Positions 58,001-64,000 of a stretch of DNA of 64,000 nucleotides are shown piece after piece. The first letter of the stretch is position 1. Every line of letters begins with the position of its first letter. Both the position numbers and the translations under genes were made by a program. This DNA is from Pseudocercospora fijiensis CIRAD86 (taxonomy: Eukaryota > Ascomycota > Dothideomycetes > Mycosphaerellales > Mycosphaerellaceae): assembly GCF_000340215.1 (NCBI RefSeq), contig NW_006921541.1, positions 243,876-307,875 of the forward strand. Direction: 5' to 3'. The notes under the pieces are model-generated. The model made no database searches. It was not told the DNA's origin and worked only from the letters and a program-made list of their open reading frames with translations.

Positions 58001-59420
58001 TAGCGCGTCTTCGACCGCATTTAAGCTTCCTTCTTTATATATCGACTCGCTCGCTACCTTCGCCTCTATTTAGATTATTGTTACTAGTATCTCCTTTTAC
58101 GTACCCCCCGATACGCTCCTTACGGCGAACTTTACCCGATCTAGAATGCGGAGGGCCTATACTATACTATAACGATAGATCTCGTAACCGCCTTGCCGGT
58201 TACGACCGATAGATTTAATACACTATATACAATTACTTGTAAGACGTCTAAGCAGGTAGCAGTCGTCCTAGGTAAAGAGGACTAGAAGGCCTACGACTAG
58301 GGTATCGCTCTAATCGATAGGCTTTGCTTAATAGATATAAGTATGCCGGCAGTGCTTATCGCTAATCGTAATCCTCGCTAGCTAAGCGACTTCTTTAAGG
58401 GCGTTTTCTCGCGCCTACGTACGAAGCTAGCTACGTCTACGGCCTACTATCCTCAAACCGATAGTTAATCCGAGCGAACTAACTAAACGGTCGAGACGGC
58501 GATTCGTTACTAGTTAGCGGATTATCCTAGCGAGGATTGGACGACGTTTATCCTATAGCTATAGGCTACGCTTAACAACTCCCGTAATACGACTACCGGT
58601 TAGTCGCCGAACGAGGTTGCTACGGGCGTAAGGACGAATCTCGACTCGCTCGATGTACTATACGACTATCCGTATAATAGGGCGGTAGCGTATAGCCGTA
58701 TCTAGAAGGAAGTCTAGGACGCGATTGCTTAGGCGAACGTAAAAATAAAAGAACAGTATAATAGCAAGCATAAGCCCCTGTTCCTTAAGCTAGGTAACTG
58801 TATTATACTTCGCCTATACCGTAGTTACGAAGTGCTAGGTTAGTCGTACAAGTTTGGCTACCGTTTTAAAAGGCCTTTTACGGTTTTCGAGAAGGTCGGA
58901 CGACTAGCCTACCGTCTCGAGTTGCCGCTATTAATACGTATCTATCCGGTAATATCGGTTTCGCAGTTAGAAAAAGCTCCTAAAGACCTAGATCCTTTTA
59001 AGAGAACTATTAATTATAAGCCCCCGCCCGTCGTAGCTAAGGATAGTCTAGGTTCTAGCGACGAGGGCGACTCTTACGAAATCGAGCGCTTTCTTAGGTA
59101 ACGGACCGTCGTCCGAAGAGGCTAGCCCGTTCTCTAATACCTAGTAAAGTAGAAAGGGTATAGGAGCGCCTATAATATATAGTATAATATCGACGACTTA
59201 ACGGGCGCGGACGATCTACGTAAAATCTACGATAACGTATACCCTCTAGAGGAGGCACCGCTATCCCGTACCCTCCGTAAGGTAGTAAAGCGGACGAGAG
59301 CTCGCTAGCCTTTTTTAGAAGTTGCTAGCTCCGCCGATAAAGGCGAGGCCGGACAATCCCTCGCGGTTCGTCGTAAATCGATACGACTCCGCGGCGCGAC
59401 TCCTCCTTCGGAGTCGTAAT
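55080..59420 (+). pseudogene. G5 pol: protease, RT, RNase H, integrase, chromodomain
   Basis: Protease active site VYLDTGYTLTIAEKDF (about 55145-55190). RT: TEPTPFGFLVFVV (about 56180-56230), STIDYLTFFY (56385), and AYIDDIVVFS (about 56570-56600, catalytic Asp pair intact). RNase H: LYANIDSSKEFSYSAVLYYV (about 57070) and IFIDYYTAVGLTN (57340). Integrase: GRERLYIPRALIGEIFEQAY-like start (about 57918), a degraded HHCC (YLDYCY), TITIDLVTALPVT (58180), a NRNPRQLSDFF-like second Asp region (58365), and a TAYYPxTDSxSERTNxTVE glutamate region (58430-58500). Chromodomain about 59080-59210 (DSYEIERFLR, RSAYNI, YNIDDLTGADDL). About 1,440 codons with RIP stops. Confidence 0.9.
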
Positions 59421-62400
59421 CCGCCTAGGCGTACCCTTATATCGTTATCGTAACTACGTTACTTAGGCAACCGTTATACGTAGACGCGGGCTATCCCTTA
59501 TTTAGTATCGATCTTTCCGGACGATAAGAGAGCTTTCTATTAATTACCGACGACAATTAGAAACGGCCCTCGAGCGCAATAACCGCGTCCGTCGCGGGGA
59601 ACGTAAAGTAGCAGCTTTTCGGCAAAAATTTCTATAGTACCGATCGCGACGTAAGCGCTTAAACGTTACATTATACGAGGCGGAGTTATAGCGCGCGTCT
59701 CGCTTATACTATAAGGCCGATACGCTCGACCTCCTCTAAGGAGCGATAGCTAAGGAATATCGTAGAAGCGAGGATCGAGACCCTTAGGATACCGCGATAG
59801 GGAATAGTAAGATTAACGCTCCTCGCGGGGAACCGCTACTATTAGACGGTCTAGGATCGGCCGGATAGTCCTTATTTGTTACCGGCTCGACGCCTACGCC
59901 TAAGCTAGAGAGTAAGGCAAGTAATAAGGATATAGTATTAGATACTACGGTTAAGAATTATACGGCCGCGCCTAAGCTAGAGGACCTAACGGACGAGGCG
60001 AATATAGTATTAGATACTACGGTCGAGAGTCGTACGGCCGCGCCGGAGCTAGAGAATATAATAGATAAGGAGGATACGGTATTAGACGAAACGGTCGAGA
60101 ATCGTATAGCCGCGCTAGAGCCTAGGGCCGTAACGAGTAGAGAGGATGTAGCCTTAGATACCCCGATCGAGATTCCTACGCTCGCGGCTAAGCTTAAGAA
60201 TATAACGAACGGAAAGGATATAGCGCCTAGCGCTACGGTCGAGATACGTACGGCTACGCCTAAGCTAGAGGATATAGAGAACTCGATAAAGGATTCGGTA
60301 GGCAGAGAAGACGCAATAGCGGATTAGATCGGCGAGTATCGTAGGGAGATAGATAACGCTACGCTTAACCCGCAATAAACGTGTCTAGAGGAATACGGTA
60401 TTAACCTAGCGTAGACGTTAGAGAGCTTTACGATCCTCGCTACGGTAAAAGGCAATCTTCGATAGACCTTTCGTAAGGCGCTATCGCTTATTTCTACTAA
60501 CAGTAGTTTAAGCACCGGCGAGGTTTAGGCGGTATTAAGCTACGCTACTAAGAATAGACATATACGGCCTTTCCTAATATTTACCGAGGACGGATTAGAT
60601 ATAGAATTATACTACGTATTAACGGACTCCGGCCGACAACTGTTATAGCGATACGCACCGTTGTTCTTAGGCCGTAGTCGCATTAACGATACGCTAATAG
60701 CGAGCTTAGCACCGTTACCCCCGGCTAATAATATAGACGGATCCGATTTCGACTTACTCGAGGTAATAGCTCGCCTACAATCGTAGGGGACGCCGGGTAG
60801 CGAGTTTAGTACTATATAGCGTTAGACTATTACTAGCCTGTCGATAGTGCTTCCGAATCTAGACTGTCCGCTCTCTAATATTAGACGATTTTCCTTTCTA
60901 AAATATTACGTACTAGCGGTTATCGCGGCAGTTAATCTAGATTACGTTTTCGATAGGAAGTCGTTTATATAGGCGGTTACGGCGCTTACTACGAAGAAGA
61001 AATAGTTAGCGGAGCTAGCGAAGGCGTTGCTAGGCGAGGGCCGATAGACGGGCCGAGCGCTCTATAAGGCTATAGCCGACTACTTTATCGATAACGACGA
61101 CCCTCCGCCGCACTATTTAAGTAAATAGGAGTTTGTTTAGAAGGGTAAAGCGTTATAGGTCGAGATCCTAGAGGCCGAGAAGCTATAGGACATCGTACCG
61201 GGCTTCTTTACCCTTTACCGAGACGCCGCTACCTACGCGTCTAGTAGCCCGGCTAACGGTACGGAAAGCGGCCCGATTGATCCCGTTAGCGCGCAGCCTC
61301 TTAATGCGCCTTCGGCTTTAGAATCGGTACTACCGTTAATAATACCCGCAAATCGACCGGCTTTACTAGAATTACTATCTCCGCTAGCGCGCATACTTCC
61401 TAATTTACCGCTACTATAGGTAACCGCCTCCCTAACGCAGGCGCCGAGTAACGGCTCGCTATAAGCGCCCGTACTAGCTCCTCCTAAGCTCCTAGCTACT
61501 CCGATCGAGTCGGTTTTTAAGGAACCTCCGGTCCTATCCCTTAAAGAACTCAAGTTCGAGCGGTAGCGGCTTCGAGGCTAGCGCGCGCGCTAGACTTTAA
61601 TTAATAAGCGTCTCCTTCGCGCTAACGAGACGCCCGAACAAGCTACAATCCGGTAGTACGTAGAGTACGAGGACTGTAATAAGAAAGTCGATACGCTAAT
61701 CGCCGCTAATCCTATAGAGCGTAATAAGAATAGAGACGTACGCTTTATCTAGGCCGCGAAGCTCGTACGTAACGCGTACGCTAAGGACGCTAACGGTCGG
61801 CTGCCTAATCTCTTTCGCCTACGCCTATATAAGCGAATAGTCGAACACTATTTAGTAAGGCTTTAGCATTACCTATATTATCTACACCTTATAGCTAGCG
61901 ATCGGCGCTTCTAGATTCTACGCGAATTGCATTAGTATATAGGCAAGCTAGTTACCGATTTTGAAAACCTACTCTTTACGTAACCGTACTCCTTCTAAAT
62001 CGTAAACGACGATCTCGCTCGTAAATACTCTATCTTTAGGACCGACCTCTACTCGGACGGTTACGATACGTAGTAGGAGATTTACGCGATACGCTTTAGC
62101 GAGTACGTAGCGCTTATAACGGCGGGCGAATTAAAGGAGCTTCCTAACCTAGCTAACCTCGATACGAATTTTCTGCTAACTATTACTTTCTACTACGCAA
62201 AGTTGTAGCACCGACTCCTAGTAAACATTACCCGCTTACGCGAGAACTTCCTCGGCTTAAGTACCTATACCGGCGACTTACGATTCTAGCTAGCACCGTC
62301 TCCAATCTGTAATAGAGCCGTCGGTCTTATAGTACGCGCTATCTTACACTTCCTATAGACGGTCGACCTCGTATAAGAGTAGTTCTACCGCTTCGTCCTA

Positions 62401-64000
62401 AAAGAACATCGCGATAGTATTATAGTAGGCGGTTACCCGGTCCTATATAAGCGTAGCGAGAACGGTAAGGATGTCTCCTACCGCGATTACGGTAAGGAAT
62501 ACTAAAAGACGGGCAAGCGACCTATTAGTAAACACGTCGGAGCGACTAAGTATTATAAGATCGACCTAACTACCTACGGCGAAGTCTAATTCTTGTAGAT
62601 AGTAGCTACCGGACGACTCTTAATAGTACGCCTGCCTCTACTAGACTCCTAGCTTAAGGACTACACCGTTTAGCTACTACTAATCGGTATAGAGCTTAGT
62701 GCCTAGTTGGCTATACAGCTCTATAAGTAGTATAAGTCCTCCCTAAACTCTAGTAGTCTGCCCTACCTACACCGTCGCAACCTAGGTCGCCTAGCTATTA
62801 CCTAGGACGTCGTCGCTTACACCTAGCGGTATGTTATAGTCCGTAACGCCTATACGCTCCGCGGCGAGGGCTATATATCCGCCCTCTGTACTAATAAGGC
62901 GCTTACGGACACGAAGGCTACTAATACGTCGCGTATAGAACAGTACGCTTAGCTTACAGGTAGCGGTCGCTACTAGAACGGTACCTACGCCGCTAATAAG
63001 GGCAAAGGCATGCCTCTACTGCTCTTTAACCGTTAGTGCCCGGTAGACTTCGGCCTAGTCTGCTAGCTAACGTAGATCGATCCGGTATACGCCTTATCTA
63101 CCTTTATCGCCTATATCTAGACGCTTAAGGACGGCGCTATCCCTAATAGATTGTAGCCCGCGCTAACGCTATAGTTCTATAAGTTGCCGTAGACGGCCGC
63201 TACCGATCTAGTCTTCGATCCTTTAGGCGTCTAGGAGCGTATTATATAGGGCAATACTATTTTTAAGTACGATAAGATAGTAACGAATAAGAATTACTAG
63301 TAGTACAACATCGACTATACTTAGGATCCTATAGGCGTATTCCTAGTACCGTTACCCGACTACTCGCTAGACGAGACCGACCTTACTAACGCGCGCCTCT
63401 TTAGTAAAATTATCCCTCCTAAGCTCGCGACTCGGGCTAAGCCGCAACCTCCGGCCGTTGCCCCGCTAACTAAGGCGATCTAGCTAAATTCCTCGCGCGT
63501 ATTACTATTAACTAAGTTAAACACTCGCTAGAAGCTAACCGCTAGCCCGTTCTTAGCGCCTCGCCTACCGTCGAAGATGCCGCTACCGTCTAACCTATTC
63601 TCTACGCCTACGAAGGCTCTAGTTGCGGCTTAGCTACTACCGCCTAACAATACGGTTACGTAGCTATAGTACAAGCTCCTATCGCTTCCGATACGCTTGC
63701 TACCTTTGCCCGCCCTATAAGAGAACACTATAGGCGCCTACGGACAATACTAATACAATGTAACGGCAATTAGTATACGTACGCTTAACTTACAAGCTCT
63801 CTACTATATACGCTAGTCCGAGTTAGCAGCAACCGAGGTGCACTAGCTTTAATAGATGCTAGCTAAGGTATAGATCCGCGAAGCAACTAAGCGCTAGATA
63901 GCCTAGTAGTGTCGTCTTTCCGCTACGGTCTTAAAGGAGTCGCTTACGCTATCGCTAACCTATTTTTACTACGATTTCTTACGCGTCGCGCCGTAATAGG
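59420..64000 (+). pseudogene. Giant unidentified frame downstream of G5 pol (continues past the window)
   Basis: From about 59520 a plus-strand frame is readable to the window end (about 1,490 codons), again with stops mostly at Gln/Trp. It begins ELSINYRRQLETALERNNRV and a basic helical part (RSRRKRLNVTLYEAEL). A diverged repeat block follows (59900-60300). Then come a neutral region (RPFLIFTEDGLDIELYYVLT), a Pro/Ala/Ser-rich linker (61230-61550), and a larger domain from 61600 (LRANETPEQATI, RNAYAKDANGRLPNLFRL, NDDLARKYSIFRTDLYSDGY, YRDYGKEY and GKRPISKHVGATKYYKIDL near 62480-62570). The C-terminal part is Pro-rich (KLATRAKPQPPAVAPLTKAI). I recognise no family; no nuclease or polymerase motif was found. 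It has the same position relative to pol as the giant frame of G4. Confidence 0.58.
59900..60300 (+). repeat. Diverged tandem repeat of about 27 codons in the G5 extra frame
   Basis: Four to five imperfect units with the consensus pattern LDTTVExRTAAPKLEDI and then an acidic spacer (T/D)(D/N)xED. The units vary by codon-length steps, so the frame is kept. The acidic repeat suggests a flexible linker or binding array. Confidence 0.7.

Larger units (their letters stand above)
51725..64000 (+). mobile_element. Ty3/gypsy chromovirus G5 with a giant extra frame, right-truncated by the window
   Basis: Gag, protease, RT, RNase H, integrase and chromodomain in order on the plus strand (51725-59420), then a further frame on the same strand to the window end. 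The total already exceeds 12 kb, about twice a usual gypsy element. Whether the extra frame belongs to the same element cannot be proven without the 3' LTR. Confidence 0.7.

Noticed and set aside
57985..58212. Plus-strand 75-codon frame
   Set aside because: Out of frame with the G5 integrase zinc region, which reads correctly in another frame.
60324..60515. Minus-strand 63-codon frame
   Set aside because: Antisense of the G5 extra frame; no supporting feature.
61233..61553. Minus-strand 106-codon open frame
   Set aside because: Complement of the Pro/Ala/Ser-rich linker of the G5 extra frame; low complexity and no homology.

Overview
This window is a stack of fossil transposable elements from a filamentous ascomycete (Pezizomycotina-like) genome. 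Nearly all of it has been hit by repeat-induced point mutation (RIP): CpA and TpG are strongly depleted, TpA is in large excess, and CpG is largely kept. In every recognisable coding stretch the stop codons fall almost only where Gln or Trp is expected (CAG/CAA/TGG to TAG/TAA), His reads as Tyr and the initiator ATG often reads ATA. As a result almost no long open frame survives, although many protein families can still be read through the stops. No host gene, tRNA, rRNA or CRISPR array was seen.

Layout. (1) 1-30568: a minus-strand Ty3/gypsy chromovirus, G1, cut by the left window edge. It is interrupted by a full Tad-like LINE (853-5741, 15-bp target-site duplication) and by a 20.4-kb composite hAT transposon (6619-27033, 8-bp target-site duplication). 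G1 ends in its 5' LTR at 30373-30568. (2) The hAT composite is two about 10.1-10.3-kb units in direct tandem. Each unit carries, on the minus strand, a hAT transposase, two different histone H3-fold genes (H3-1 and H3-2) and a large unidentified gene, plus a small unidentified plus-strand frame. H3-1 can be spliced in silico into a protein that keeps the lysines at H3 positions 9, 14, 18, 23 and 27 and the histone fold. Several introns are filled with copies of a TAGCCGGC motif. (3) 30569-44220: a plus-strand gypsy element G2 (gag, pol, chromodomain), split by a complete G1-family element G3 (34916-41827, two 198-bp LTRs, 5-bp TSD TAAGG). (4) 44220-51562: a minus-strand gypsy G4 (integrase and chromodomain) with a giant frame of about 5.2 kb downstream of pol. 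(5) 51563-64000: a second gypsy G5 on the plus strand (gag, protease, RT, RNase H, integrase, chromodomain), again followed by a giant extra frame that runs off the window.

The nesting gives relative ages: G2 before G3, and G1 before the LINE and the hAT. A solo LTR of the G1/G3 family and a second 279-bp LTR-like insertion sit only in hAT unit B, so both came after the tandem was formed or altered only that unit. The main observation is the histone-bearing hAT transposon. Two H3-like genes kept with their transposase, in duplicate and with canonical introns, suggest a mobile element that manipulates or mimics host chromatin. All functional statements about it are inference from degraded sequence.
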